Origin: Antarcticirhabdus aurantiaca
Lineage (GTDB): Bacteria > Pseudomonadota > Alphaproteobacteria > Rhizobiales > Rhizobiaceae
Assembly: GCF_009765365.1 (NCBI RefSeq)
Contig: NZ_VTOM01000001.1
Location: 248,001-312,000 of the forward strand
Length of the DNA stretch: 64,000 nt
Direction: 5' to 3'
Under the pieces are notes generated by a model. That model made no database searches, was not told the DNA's origin, and saw only the letters and a list, made by a program, of their open reading frames with translations. Below, piece by piece: positions 36,175 through 44,940 of this stretch (positions are counted from its first letter, which is position 1; the number at the start of each line of letters is the position of its first letter). The translations under genes and the position numbers were made by a program.

Positions 36175-36590
36175 CTTCGCCTCTCGACCAGATCCCGCGC
36201 CTTGCCGCGCTGCTCGCCGAGACCGGCATCGACACGCTGGAGCTCGCCGGGCCCGAGGGCCGCGTGTTTCTCGCGCGCAACGGTGCGCCGGCAGCGCCCG
36301 CGCACGCGCCAGCCGAAGCCGCCGCGGGCGAGCCGCAGGGCTCGGCGCCTGGCGCCGTGACCGTCGCCTCGCCCGGCATCGGCGCGTTCCGGCGTGCCCA
36401 TCCCCTGCACGCGCAGCCGCTCGCGGACGAGGGGACCGCCGTCGTCGCGGGGCAGGTTCTGGCTCTCCTGCAGGTCGGCGCGCTGCTCCAGCCGGTGCGC
36501 GCGCCGTCGAGCGGCATCCTCGCCGCCGTGCGCCGCGAGGACGGGGCGCTGACCGGTCACGGCGACCCGCTCTTCGACATCTCACCCTGA
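36171..36590 (+). CDS. BCCP-like protein lacking the biotin lysine
   Basis: A 139-residue protein with BCCP layout: an N-terminal helix (IPRLAALLAETGIDTLELAG), a linker, and a lipoyl/biotinyl-like domain from about residue 63. Where AccB has VLCLVEAMKMFNEIRAER, this protein has VLALLQVGALLQPVRAPS, so the modified Lys is Ala104 and the whole EAMKM motif is gone. Gly residues and strands around it are kept. It cannot carry biotin or lipoate. A structural, scaffold or substrate-gating role in the carboxylase complex is possible. It is coupled to pxpC by ATGA and followed by pxpA after 18 bases. Confidence 0.75.
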   Translation: MTSPLDQIPRLAALLAETGIDTLELAGPEGRVFLARNGAPAAPAHAPAEAAAGEPQGSAPGAVTVASPGIGAFRRAHPLHAQPLADEGTAVVAGQVLALLQVGALLQPVRAPSSGILAAVRREDGALTGHGDPLFDISP

Positions 36591-36608
36591 CGCCATAGGA
36601 GAGCCCCG

Positions 36609-37373
36609 ATGCGGATCGATCTCAACGCCGATCTCGGCGAAGGCTTCGGCCCCTGGCGCATGGGCGAGGACGAGGCGCTGCTCGACGTCCTGTCCTCCGC
36701 CAACATCGCCTGCGGCTTCCATGCCGGCGATCCGCTGATCATGCAGCGGACGGTCGAGGCGGCTCTGGCGCGGGGCGTCGACGTCGGCGCCCATGTCGGC
36801 TTTCCCGACATCCAGGGCTTCGGCCGGCGCCGCATGGACGTGCCCGCGCCCGAGCTCGCGGCGATGGTGACCTACCAGCTCGGCGCGCTCGCCGGCATCG
36901 CGCGGGCCGCCGGCCACCGCATGACCCATATGAGCTTCCACGGCGCGCTGGGAAACCTCGCGGCGGCCGAGGCATCCGTCGCCGATCCGCTGGTCGAGGC
37001 CGTCGCCCGCTTCGATCCGGAGGTGACGATCGTCACCTCGTCGAGCCGGGCGATCGAAGGCGCTGCGGCGCGCTGCGGCCTTCGCGCGGCGATCACCTTT
37101 CTCGCCGACCGCGCCTATCATGCCGACGGCCTCCTCGTGCCGCGGCGCCTGCCGCGCTCGGTCATCCACGACGAAGCCGAGGTGCTGCAGCGCGTGCGGC
37201 TGCTCCTCACCGAAGGGGTCGTCGTGACCTATGAGGGCGAGCGTCTCCCGACGAAGGCGGACAGCATCCTGCTCCACGGCGACACGGCAGGAGCGGTGGA
37301 TCTCGCCCGCACGATCCGCCGCGAGATCGAGGCGGCCGGCGGCTCCGTGGTGCCGGTCTCACGCATCGCCTGA
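36609..37373 (+). CDS. pxpA: 5-oxoprolinase subunit PxpA (LamB/YcsF family)
   Basis: A 254-residue LamB/YcsF family protein starting MRIDLNADLGEGFGPW, the family signature. ANIACGFHAGDP near residue 36, GAHVGFPDIQGFGRR near 60, and DRAYHADGLLVPRR near 170 are conserved, with His/Asp residues probably forming the metal site. In 5-oxoprolinase PxpA performs the final opening of the activated lactam to glutamate. GGAG precedes the ATG. It is the last gene of the accB-pxp operon. Confidence 0.9.
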   Translation: MRIDLNADLGEGFGPWRMGEDEALLDVLSSANIACGFHAGDPLIMQRTVEAALARGVDVGAHVGFPDIQGFGRRRMDVPAPELAAMVTYQLGALAGIARAAGHRMTHMSFHGALGNLAAAEASVADPLVEAVARFDPEVTIVTSSSRAIEGAAARCGLRAAITFLADRAYHADGLLVPRRLPRSVIHDEAEVLQRVRLLLTEGVVVTYEGERLPTKADSILLHGDTAGAVDLARTIRREIEAAGGSVVPVSRIA

Positions 37374-37422
37374 TGCCTTTCGTCGCAACTGCACACTTGA
37401 TTGGCGCGCCGCAGCAATAGGC

Positions 37423-37461
37423 ATAAGCCGGTCTTATCGCTCCACAGCCAATCCGTCTTGG
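37423..37461 (+). promoter_or_regulatory. LysR-type regulatory element upstream of SDR-ABC operon
   Basis: ATAAGCCGGTCTTAT (37423-37437), CACAG at offset 20, and CAATCCGTCTTGG at offset 26 (37449-37461). Spacing and 13-base second element are identical to the copy at 32619. TTGGCG, 17 bases, GGTAAG is a matching promoter candidate. The SDR ATG follows at 37500. Confidence 0.72.
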
Positions 37462-37499
37462 CGCCGGCTATCCCGTCTTCGGTAAGCTTCCGGCAACAC

Positions 37500-38279
37500 A
37501 TGGAACCGCAGCCCATGCCCTTCTCCGACTACAGAACCGCACTCGTCACCGGCGCTTCGGGCGGCATCGGCGCGGCCGTCGTGGAGCGCTTCGCCCGCGA
37601 AGGGCTCACCGTCCACGCCATCGCCCGCAGCGCCGAGCCCTTGAAGGCTCTGGCGGAGAAGACCGGCTGCGTGCCGCACGTCGTCGACGTCACCGATCGG
37701 GCGGCGCTCGCCAGGCTGACGAGCGAGGTCGCGTTCGACGTCCTCGTCAACAATGCCGGCGTCGATCGGCCGAAGAAGTTCCTGGAGGCCGACGAGGGCG
37801 ACATCGACCTCCTGGTCGACGTGAACCTGCGCGCCGTCCTCCACCTCTGCCGCATGGTCGTGCCGGGCATGGCGGCGCGAGACCGGGGGCACGTGATCAA
37901 CATCTCCTCGATCGCCGGCAACTACAATTTCGGCGGCAACTCGACCTATCACGCCACCAAGGCCGGCGTGGCGATGCTGTCGAACCAGCTGCGCATCGAC
38001 ACCTTCGGGCGCCGCGTGCGCGTGACCGAGGTCTGCCCGGGGCGCGTGGCCACCGACATCTTCGCCCACGTCCACGGCGACAGCCCGGAAATCCGCGAGC
38101 GCTTCATCGACGGCTTCGAGCTGCCGACGGCCAGCGACATCGCCGACGCCATCGCCTTCGCGGTCGCCGCGCCCGTCTCGATGAACGTCGGCCATATCGA
38201 GATCACCCCGACCCTCCAGGTCATGGGCGGCCTCCAGACCGCCAAGCCCGCCTCGCCCGGCGGCGGGGAGGCGCGATGA
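37500..38279 (+). CDS. SDR family oxidoreductase (first gene of amino acid ABC operon)
   Basis: A 259-residue classical [14 protein letters not shown] near residues 16-26, NNAG near 88, Ser in NISSIAG near 137, and YHATKAGV giving Tyr/Lys near 152-156. An IARS motif after strand 2 favours NADP(H). C-terminal [14 protein letters not shown] replaces the usual DGG ending, as in the YdfG group that oxidises 3-hydroxy acids and serine. An ATG at 37515 is also possible. Its stop overlaps the first permease gene (ATGA), so it is translated with a polar amino acid transporter and may act on the imported compound. Confidence 0.85.
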   Translation: MEPQPMPFSDYRTALVTGASGGIGAAVVERFAREGLTVHAIARSAEPLKALAEKTGCVPHVVDVTDRAALARLTSEVAFDVLVNNAGVDRPKKFLEADEGDIDLLVDVNLRAVLHLCRMVVPGMAARDRGHVINISSIAGNYNFGGNSTYHATKAGVAMLSNQLRIDTFGRRVRVTEVCPGRVATDIFAHVHGDSPEIRERFIDGFELPTASDIADAIAFAVAAPVSMNVGHIEITPTLQVMGGLQTAKPASPGGGEAR

Positions 38280-38977
38280 GCGGCTTCGACGTCCTCGCGG
38301 TTCTATCCAATCCCGAGTTCGCCGGGATGCTGATCGCCGGCATCCAGATGACCTTCGTGATCGCCGTCGGCTCCTGGACGCTCGCCATGAGCCTCGGTTT
38401 CCTGCTCCTGGTGATCCGCCAGATCCCGGTGCCGATCGCCGACCGCTTCGTCGCCGCCTACGTCTCGTATCATCGCAACGTCCCGACGCTGGTCCAGCTC
38501 ATCCTCTGGTACTTCGGCATCTACAGCCTGCTCCCCGAGGAGCTGCAGTACTGGCTGAGCGATCACAACGCCGAGGTCATCTTCGCGATCATCGGTCTCG
38601 GCCTGTGCCAGGCGGCCTACTTCACCGAGGACCTGCGCTCGGGGCTTCGCTCCGTGCCGAAGGGTCAGGTCGAGGCGGCCCGCGCGCTCGGCCACGGCCA
38701 CATCTCGTCCATGCGCTACGTGCTTCTGCCGCAGGCCTACCGCAACGCTCTCCCCGCGCTCGTCAACCACTCGGTCTCGCTGTTCAAGAATTCGAGCCTC
38801 GCCATGGCGATCGGCGCCTCGGAGCTGACCCATGCGGTGCGCGAGGTCGAGAACCTGTCCTTCCGCACCTTCGAGACCTACGCCATCGCCACGGTCGCCT
38901 ATCTCGTCTGCTCGCTCCTCATCATGGCCGTCGGCGCGCTCCTGATGAAGCGCGCGCAAGTGGCGGGAGCACGCTGA
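38276..38977 (+). CDS. Polar amino acid ABC transporter permease (HisM/GltJ type)
   Basis: A 233-residue inner-membrane protein with about five membrane segments. The cytoplasmic EAA loop that docks the ATPase reads [27 protein letters not shown] near residues 130-156. [21 protein letters not shown] forms the first segment. The family is His/Glu/Gln/polar amino acid transporters (TIGR-type HEQRo permease). It overlaps the SDR by four bases and lies three bases before the second permease. Confidence 0.92.
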   Translation: MSGFDVLAVLSNPEFAGMLIAGIQMTFVIAVGSWTLAMSLGFLLLVIRQIPVPIADRFVAAYVSYHRNVPTLVQLILWYFGIYSLLPEELQYWLSDHNAEVIFAIIGLGLCQAAYFTEDLRSGLRSVPKGQVEAARALGHGHISSMRYVLLPQAYRNALPALVNHSVSLFKNSSLAMAIGASELTHAVREVENLSFRTFETYAIATVAYLVCSLLIMAVGALLMKRAQVAGAR

Positions 38978-38980
38978 GCC

Positions 38981-39730
38981 ATGATCGAGAACATCGTTTC
39001 GATCGTCCAGGAGAACTGGCTCCTCCTCCTCATCGGCCAGTATCCGAACGGACCGCTCGGCGGCCTCGCCTCGACCTTCATCCTGTCGGTCCTGTCGATC
39101 GTCCTCGCCTTCCCGGTCGGCATCCTGCTGGCGCTCGCGCGGCTCTCGCCGTGGCGGGCCGTGCTCTGGCCGGCCACCGCCTTCGTCTACGTCGCGCGCG
39201 GCGTGCCGCTGCTCATGCTGATCCTCTGGGTCTACTTCATGGTGCCGCTGCTGATCGGGCGCACCGTGCCGGGCTTCGTGACGATGCTCGTCACCCTCGT
39301 CCTCTACGAGGCGGCATTCCTGAGCGAGATCATCCGCGCCGGCATCCTCGCTTTGGGACGCGGCCAGATGGAGGCGGCCCGCTCTCTCGGCCACGGCTAT
39401 TTCGGCGCCATGCGCTGGGTCATCCTGCCCCAGGCACTCTACAACATGCTGCCGAGCATCCTCAGCCAGTTCGTCTCCACCATCAAGGAAACGACCCTCG
39501 GCTACGTCATCAACGTGCCCGAGCTGACCTTCGCGGCCAACCAGATCAACAACCGCTTGCTGACCCAGCCCTTCGAGGTCTTCGCGATCCTGGCGATCGT
39601 CTACTACGTGATCTGCTGGAGCCTCACCAAGGCCGCGACGACCCTCGAGCGCCGCATCGCCGCCAAGCGGGCCGGCACGCGCCGCATCGCTCCCGAACTG
39701 CGCCCGCAGGCGCTCACCGCCGAGCTTTGA
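38981..39730 (+). CDS. Polar amino acid ABC transporter permease (GltK type)
   Basis: A 249-residue permease. Membrane segments include [25 protein letters not shown] and [15 protein letters not shown]. The EAA loop is [25 protein letters not shown] near residues 128-152. A basic tail follows the last segment ([12 protein letters not shown]). It should form a heterodimer with the preceding permease. The polar amino acid importer is of the GltIJKL/HisJQMP class. Cargo is likely an acidic amino acid or a cyclic relative given the pxp operon next door. Confidence 0.92.
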   Translation: MIENIVSIVQENWLLLLIGQYPNGPLGGLASTFILSVLSIVLAFPVGILLALARLSPWRAVLWPATAFVYVARGVPLLMLILWVYFMVPLLIGRTVPGFVTMLVTLVLYEAAFLSEIIRAGILALGRGQMEAARSLGHGYFGAMRWVILPQALYNMLPSILSQFVSTIKETTLGYVINVPELTFAANQINNRLLTQPFEVFAILAIVYYVICWSLTKAATTLERRIAAKRAGTRRIAPELRPQALTAEL

Positions 39731-39747
39731 ACCCGAGGAGCCACCCC

Positions 39748-40509
<762 letters not shown>

Positions 40510-40535
40510 CCATCCCAACCCAAGAGGACACCAGC

Positions 40536-41381
40536 ATGACCATGAAACGACTCGCCTTCGGCGCCTCGGCTGTCGCCCTCGCCTTGATGGCAGCGTCCGG
40601 TGCCGCAAAGGCCGACAAGCTCGCCGACATCCAGGCGGCCGGCGTCCTCAAATGCGGCACCTTCGCCGACGTGCCGCCCTTCGCCGCGCCCGATCCGCAG
40701 ACGCGCGAGATGGTCGGCTTCGACGTCGACCTATGCAACACCATCGCCAAGCATTTGGGCGTGAAGGCCGAGATCACGCCGCTCTCGGTCGAGGCACGCG
40801 TGCCGGAGGTCAAGCTCGGCCGCGTCGATCTGACCATCGCCAACCTCGCCTACACGCTCGGCCGCGCCGAGCAGATCCAGTTCAGCGATCCCTACTACCT
40901 CGCCAAGGAGATGCTGGCGGTCAAGGCGAGCGACCCCGGCACGACCAAGGACGACTTCAAGGAGAAGCGCCTCGCCTCGACCAAGGGCTCGACCTCCGAG
41001 GCCGCGATCAAGATGAACGGCTCCGACCCGCTGACCTTCCAGGACACCGGCTCGGCCTTCATGGCCGTCCAGCAGAACAAGGCGCGCGGCATGGTGGCCA
41101 ACACCATGACCATCACCAAGCTTGTCAACCAGTCGCAGACCGCCGGCGTGCCGCTCAAGATGATCGAGACGCCGATGCTCTACCAGCCGGTCGCCATCGG
41201 CATGATGAAGGGCGAGGACGCGCTGCTCGCCAAGGTCAACGAGACGCTGCGCGCCATGGACGAGGCCGGCGAGATCAACGCGGCCTGGGACAAGTGGCTC
41301 GGCCCCTCGACCGAGTACAAGATGACCCGCACCGACAAGGTCGTCCCGCTCTCCGAACTGAAGTTCGAGCCGATCCCGTAA
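40536..41381 (+). CDS. Polar amino acid ABC transporter substrate-binding protein
   Basis: A 281-residue periplasmic protein of SBP family 3. The signal peptide MTMKRLAFGASAVALALMAA is cleaved near AKA-DK. LKCGTFADVPPFAAPDPQTR and GFDVDLCNTIAKHLGVKAE match the amino-acid-binding lobe start, and RVDLTIANLAYTLGRAEQIQFSDPYY the hinge region. The usual ligand Arg is replaced in the region ARVPEVKLGRVD, so the ligand may not be a standard glutamate. It is the last gene of the operon, and a GC-rich hairpin follows. Confidence 0.92.
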   Translation: MTMKRLAFGASAVALALMAASGAAKADKLADIQAAGVLKCGTFADVPPFAAPDPQTREMVGFDVDLCNTIAKHLGVKAEITPLSVEARVPEVKLGRVDLTIANLAYTLGRAEQIQFSDPYYLAKEMLAVKASDPGTTKDDFKEKRLASTKGSTSEAAIKMNGSDPLTFQDTGSAFMAVQQNKARGMVANTMTITKLVNQSQTAGVPLKMIETPMLYQPVAIGMMKGEDALLAKVNETLRAMDEAGEINAAWDKWLGPSTEYKMTRTDKVVPLSELKFEPIP

Positions 41382-41409
41382 GGGGCCGCTCGGTCATCGG
41401 GAAATGAGC

Positions 41410-41441
41410 GCCGGCCCGTCGCGAAACCCGCGCGGGCCGGC
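41410..41441. terminator. Hairpin between ABC operon and gntR-like gene
   Basis: GCCGGCCCG pairs with CGGGCCGGC around a 14-base loop, followed by AGTTTC. Lies between convergent genes, 28 bases after the binding-protein stop. Confidence 0.5.
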
Positions 41442-41457
41442 AGTTTCACGGGCCGGC

Positions 41458-42477
41458 TCAGCTGCTCTGGCCGATCAGCAGACGATACGGCACCTCGATC
41501 CGCAGCCGCTCGGTCCGCTCGATCCGGCCGTCGAGGAGGCCGGTGACCAGCCGCGCCGCTTCCGCGCCGATCTCGGCGGCGCGCGCGTCGATCGTCGTCA
41601 GCGTCGGCACGCTGTAGGCGGCGATCTCGTAGGCGCCGAAGCCGCCGATCGCCACGTCCCGAGGCACGGCGAGGCCCTGCCTCTGGCACTCCGTCAGCGC
41701 GCCGAAGGCCGCAAGGTCGGAGACGCAGATCACGGCCTGGGCGCCGAGCCCCCGTTCGATCAGCGCGCGCATGGCGAGCGCGCCCTCGCGCACGGAGATC
41801 GGCGGCGGCCCGGCATCGATCAGCCGCCCGGCATCGAGGCCCCGCGCCGTCATCGCTTCGACGAAGCCTTGCCGGCGGTCGTGGCCGCGGCTGTCGCGCG
41901 CCGCCTCGCCGCCGATGAAGGCGATGTCGCGATAGCCTGCATCGGCGAAGTGGTCGACCATCGTCCGGATCGCCGCGGCGTTCGAGAAGCCGACGACGTG
42001 GCCGATCGGCTCGGCGGGCAGATCCCAGGTCTCCACCAACGGAATGGCCGCCTGTTCCAGCATGCGCCGGGCGCGATCGGTGTGGCTGCCGCCGGTGACG
42101 ACGATCGCCTCCGGGCGGCGGCGCAGGAACTGCTCGATCAGCCGCTCCTCCTCGGCGAGATCGTAATTGGTGGCGCCGAGCAGCACTTCGAGCCCGGCCG
42201 CCTTCAGCCCCTCCGTCAGGGCGCCCACCGTCGCGGCGAAGTTGGCGTTGTCGATGGAGGGGATGGTCGCGGCGACGAAGCCGCTGCGCTGGAGGCGGAA
42301 GCTCGACGCTGTGCCGTCGAGCACGTAGCCGATCGCCTCCGCCGCCTCCAGGATCGCCTTGCGGGTGTCGGGGTTCACCGAGCTCGTCGATTTGAGCGCC
42401 CGCGACACCGTCATCGCGGACACGCCCGCCACGCGCGCGACGTCGGCCATGGTCGGGGCTTTGCGGGGCTCACGCAT
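41458..42477 (-). CDS. LacI family regulator, gluconate (GntR)-like
   Basis: A 339-residue LacI-family repressor. The HTH and hinge read TMADVARVAGVSAMTVSRAL and SVNPDTRKAILEAAEAIGYV. The effector domain is periplasmic-binding-protein-like, with GFGAYEIAAYSVPTLTTI near residue 283, parallel to GFHGHDIG in E. coli GntR. AFGALTECQRQGL matches GAAFECQRLGL of GntR. It lies upstream of gluconokinase on the same strand and probably binds the perfect palindrome at 43914. The inducer is probably gluconate. Confidence 0.88.
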   Translation of the reverse strand: MREPRKAPTMADVARVAGVSAMTVSRALKSTSSVNPDTRKAILEAAEAIGYVLDGTASSFRLQRSGFVAATIPSIDNANFAATVGALTEGLKAAGLEVLLGATNYDLAEEERLIEQFLRRRPEAIVVTGGSHTDRARRMLEQAAIPLVETWDLPAEPIGHVVGFSNAAAIRTMVDHFADAGYRDIAFIGGEAARDSRGHDRRQGFVEAMTARGLDAGRLIDAGPPPISVREGALAMRALIERGLGAQAVICVSDLAAFGALTECQRQGLAVPRDVAIGGFGAYEIAAYSVPTLTTIDARAAEIGAEAARLVTGLLDGRIERTERLRIEVPYRLLIGQSS

Positions 42478-42540
42478 GGCGGAACGGGCGCTCGGGTTCG
42501 AGGGGACGGCCGCGACCGGCCCTTGGGAAAGGGGAGGGGT

Positions 42541-43068
42541 TCAGCCGGCGCCTTGCGTGGCAAGGGGAGGCGCGGCCGTCGCTTCGGCCCGCGCCGCCAG
42601 CGCCGAGACGAGGTCGTCCAGCGGCTGGTCGATCGAAGCGATCCAGGCGTTCTCGTCATCGGTCGGACGTTCGAGCGCCGCGAACTGGCTGTCGAGAAGC
42701 GAGGTCGGCATGAAGTGGCCGGTGCGCGCGGCCATGCGCGCGCCGATCAGCTCCCGGCTGCCGTCGAGGTGAACGAAGACCACCGGCCCGCCCGCCGCCG
42801 CCCGGATGCGGTCGCGATAGCTGCGCTTGAGCGCCGAGCAGCCGATCACCGTCGAGCCGCTTCCCGCGCGGAGCGCGGCGCCGACGCGGTCCAGCCACGG
42901 GTGGCGGTCGGCATCGCTCAGCGGCTCGCCGCGCGCCATCTTGGCGATGTTGGCCTCCCCGTGGAGGTCGTCGCCGTCCAGGAAGACGGCGCCGATCCGG
43001 GCGGCGAAGGCCGTGCCCACGGAGGACTTGCCGCAGCCGGCGACCCCCATCACGACGTAGTTGGGCAT
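42541..43068 (-). CDS. gntK: Gluconokinase
   Basis: A 175-residue P-loop kinase that phosphorylates D-gluconate to 6-phosphogluconate. MGVAGCGKSSVG near residues 7-18 is Walker A, DGDDLHGEANIAKMARGEPLSDADR is the substrate loop of GntK/IdnK, and CSALKRSYRDRIR and GHFMPTSLLDSQFAALE are conserved. It is ten bases downstream of the IdnO-like SDR on the minus strand, so the two share a transcript with the regulator. It delivers product to the Entner-Doudoroff or pentose phosphate routes. Confidence 0.95.
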   Translation of the reverse strand: MPNYVVMGVAGCGKSSVGTAFAARIGAVFLDGDDLHGEANIAKMARGEPLSDADRHPWLDRVGAALRAGSGSTVIGCSALKRSYRDRIRAAAGGPVVFVHLDGSRELIGARMAARTGHFMPTSLLDSQFAALERPTDDENAWIASIDQPLDDLVSALAARAEATAAPPLATQGAG

Positions 43069-43078
43069 GGATTGATCC

Positions 43079-43852
43079 TCACAGCGAGGCGGTGATGCCG
43101 CCGTCGACGAAGAGCGTGTGGCCGTTGACGAAGCTGGAAGCGGGCGAGGCGAGGAAGACGCAGGCGCCGACGAGCTCCTCGACGCGGCCCCAGCGTCCGG
43201 CCGGCGTGCGCTTCTCCAGCCAGGCGCTGAAGGCGGGATCGGCGACGAGCGCGGCGTTGAGCGGCGTGTCGAAGTAGCCCGGCGCGATGGCGTTGCATTG
43301 GAGGCCGTGGCGCGCCCAGTCCGTCGCCATGCCCTTGGTCAGGTTGCCGACGGCGCCTTTGGTCGCGGTGTAGGGGGCGATGCCGGGGCGGGCGAGGGCC
43401 GTCTGCACGGAGGCGATGTTGATGATCTTGCCGGCGCCCCGCCCGATCATGTGCCGCGCCACCGCCTGGCCGACATGGAAGACGGATGCGATGTTGGTCT
43501 GGAGGAGGCGCTCGAAGGCATCCGCCGGGAACTCCTCCAGGGGCCCCCGATGCTGCATGCCGGCATTGTTGACGAGGATGTCGATCGGCCCAACGGCGGC
43601 CTCGAAGCCGTCGACGGCCGCGCGCACCTCCTCGTGGCTGGTGACGTCGAAGACGAGGCTGTGGACGGCGGGGCCCTGGTCCCCGAGTTCGCCCGCCGCA
43701 GCGTGGAGCCGGGCGGCGTCGCGGCCGTTGAGGACGACCTCGGCACCCGCCGCGCGAAGGCCCCGCGCGAGCGCGAGCCCGATGCCCCCGGAGGAGCCGG
43801 TGACGAGGGCGCGGCGGCCCCCGAGATCGAACAGGTTGGTTCCGGCCGTCAT
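43079..43852 (-). CDS. idnO: Gluconate 5-dehydrogenase-like SDR (IdnO-type)
   Basis: A 257-residue SDR. It has TGSSGGIGLALA near residues 17-28, NNAGMQHRGPLEEFP near 93-107 (the MQHR sequence is typical of IdnO/Gno), Ser in NIASVQT near 147, and YTATKGAV giving Tyr/Lys near 159-163. It should reduce 5-keto-D-gluconate to D-gluconate with NADPH. The ATG at 43852 was chosen because the family starts about ten residues before the Rossmann strand. It is divergent from the hydroxyacid reductase across a palindromic operator. Confidence 0.87.
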   Translation of the reverse strand: MTAGTNLFDLGGRRALVTGSSGGIGLALARGLRAAGAEVVLNGRDAARLHAAAGELGDQGPAVHSLVFDVTSHEEVRAAVDGFEAAVGPIDILVNNAGMQHRGPLEEFPADAFERLLQTNIASVFHVGQAVARHMIGRGAGKIINIASVQTALARPGIAPYTATKGAVGNLTKGMATDWARHGLQCNAIAPGYFDTPLNAALVADPAFSAWLEKRTPAGRWGRVEELVGACVFLASPASSFVNGHTLFVDGGITASL

Positions 43853-43913
43853 GTCAGCCTCCGATTTCGTCTCGACATCCGCGGCTGGCGCCGCTACACG
43901 TTCCCACACCTTA

Positions 43914-43927
43914 TGTTATCGATAACA
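43914..43927. promoter_or_regulatory. Perfect palindromic operator, likely for the GntR-like LacI protein
   Basis: TGTTATCGATAACA is a perfect 14-base palindrome with the central CG typical of LacI-family sites and close to the enteric GntR site (ATGTTA-type arms). It lies in the 129-base divergent promoter region between the idnO-like gene and the hydroxyacid reductase, 62 and 55 bases from their starts. Confidence 0.75.
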
Positions 43928-43981
43928 ATCCGAGTCAAGCGTCGGCTAGGCTCGAATGGTGGTGCTTCGGGAGAGCTTCGG

Positions 43982-44929
43982 ATGACGAAAGCGGGCGTGC
44001 TTCAGATCGGTCCCTATCCGGCCTGGGACCAGGAACCCCTGGATCAGGCCTACGAGGTTCATCGCCTGTTCGAGGCCGGCGACAAGTCGGCCTTCCTGGC
44101 TGAGATCGCTCCGCGCATCCGGGCGATCGCGACCCGCGGCGAGCTCGGCGCCTCGCGCGCCCTCATCGAGGCGCTGCCGAACCTCGAGATCGTTTCCGTC
44201 TACGGCGTCGGCTTCGACGCAGTGGACCTCGCCGCCTGCCGCGAACGCGGCATCCGCGTCACCAACACGCCGGACGTCCTCACCAAGGACGTCGCCGACC
44301 TCGGCGTCGCCATGATGCTCGTCCAGTCGCGCGGCATGATCGGGGCGGAGGCCTGGGTGCGCGACGGGAGCTGGGCGGCGAAGGGCCTTTATCCCCTGAA
44401 GACGCGCGTCCACGGCGCCAAGGCCGGCGTCCTCGGCCTCGGGCGCATCGGCTACGAGGTCGCCAAGCGCCTCGTCGGCTTCGATATGGACATCGCCTAC
44501 AGCGACGTCTCGGCCAAGGACTACGCGCCGGACTGGCGCTTCGTCGCCGATCCGGTGGAGCTGGCGAGGCATGCCGACGTCTTCTTCGTGACCCTCGCCG
44601 CCTCGGCCGCCACCCGCCACATCGTGAACCGGCAGGTGATCGAGGCGGTCGGGCCGAACGGCATGATCGTCAACATCTCGCGCGCCTCCAACATCGACGA
44701 GGAGGCGCTCCTCGACGCTCTGGAGGACGGACGCCTCGGCTCCGCCGCCCTCGACGTCTTCGAGGGCGAGCCGGCTCTGAACCCGCGTTTCCTTGAGCTT
44801 CCCAACGTTCTTCTGCAGCCCCACCACGCTTCCGGCACGGTCGAGACGCGCAAGGCCATGGGCCGGCTCGTGCGCGACAACCTCGCCGCCCACTTCGCCG
44901 GCGCGCCGCTTCCCACCCCCGTTCTTTGA
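43982..44929 (+). CDS. D-2-hydroxyacid dehydrogenase (2-ketogluconate reductase-like)
   Basis: A 315-residue reductase. VYGVGFDAVDL near residue 79 and GVLGLGRIGYEVAKRL near 145 form the substrate and NAD(P) domains. The Arg is in NISRASNIDEEAL near 232, the Glu in FEGEP near 262, and the His in QPHHASGTVETR near 281. Such enzymes reduce 2-ketogluconate, glyoxylate or hydroxypyruvate. It starts an operon with the IdnD-like dehydrogenase and faces the LacI-type operator, so a role in keto-gluconate metabolism is likely. Confidence 0.88.
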   Translation: MTKAGVLQIGPYPAWDQEPLDQAYEVHRLFEAGDKSAFLAEIAPRIRAIATRGELGASRALIEALPNLEIVSVYGVGFDAVDLAACRERGIRVTNTPDVLTKDVADLGVAMMLVQSRGMIGAEAWVRDGSWAAKGLYPLKTRVHGAKAGVLGLGRIGYEVAKRLVGFDMDIAYSDVSAKDYAPDWRFVADPVELARHADVFFVTLAASAATRHIVNRQVIEAVGPNGMIVNISRASNIDEEALLDALEDGRLGSAALDVFEGEPALNPRFLELPNVLLQPHHASGTVETRKAMGRLVRDNLAAHFAGAPLPTPVL

Positions 44930-44940
44930 AGGTGTCCCTC

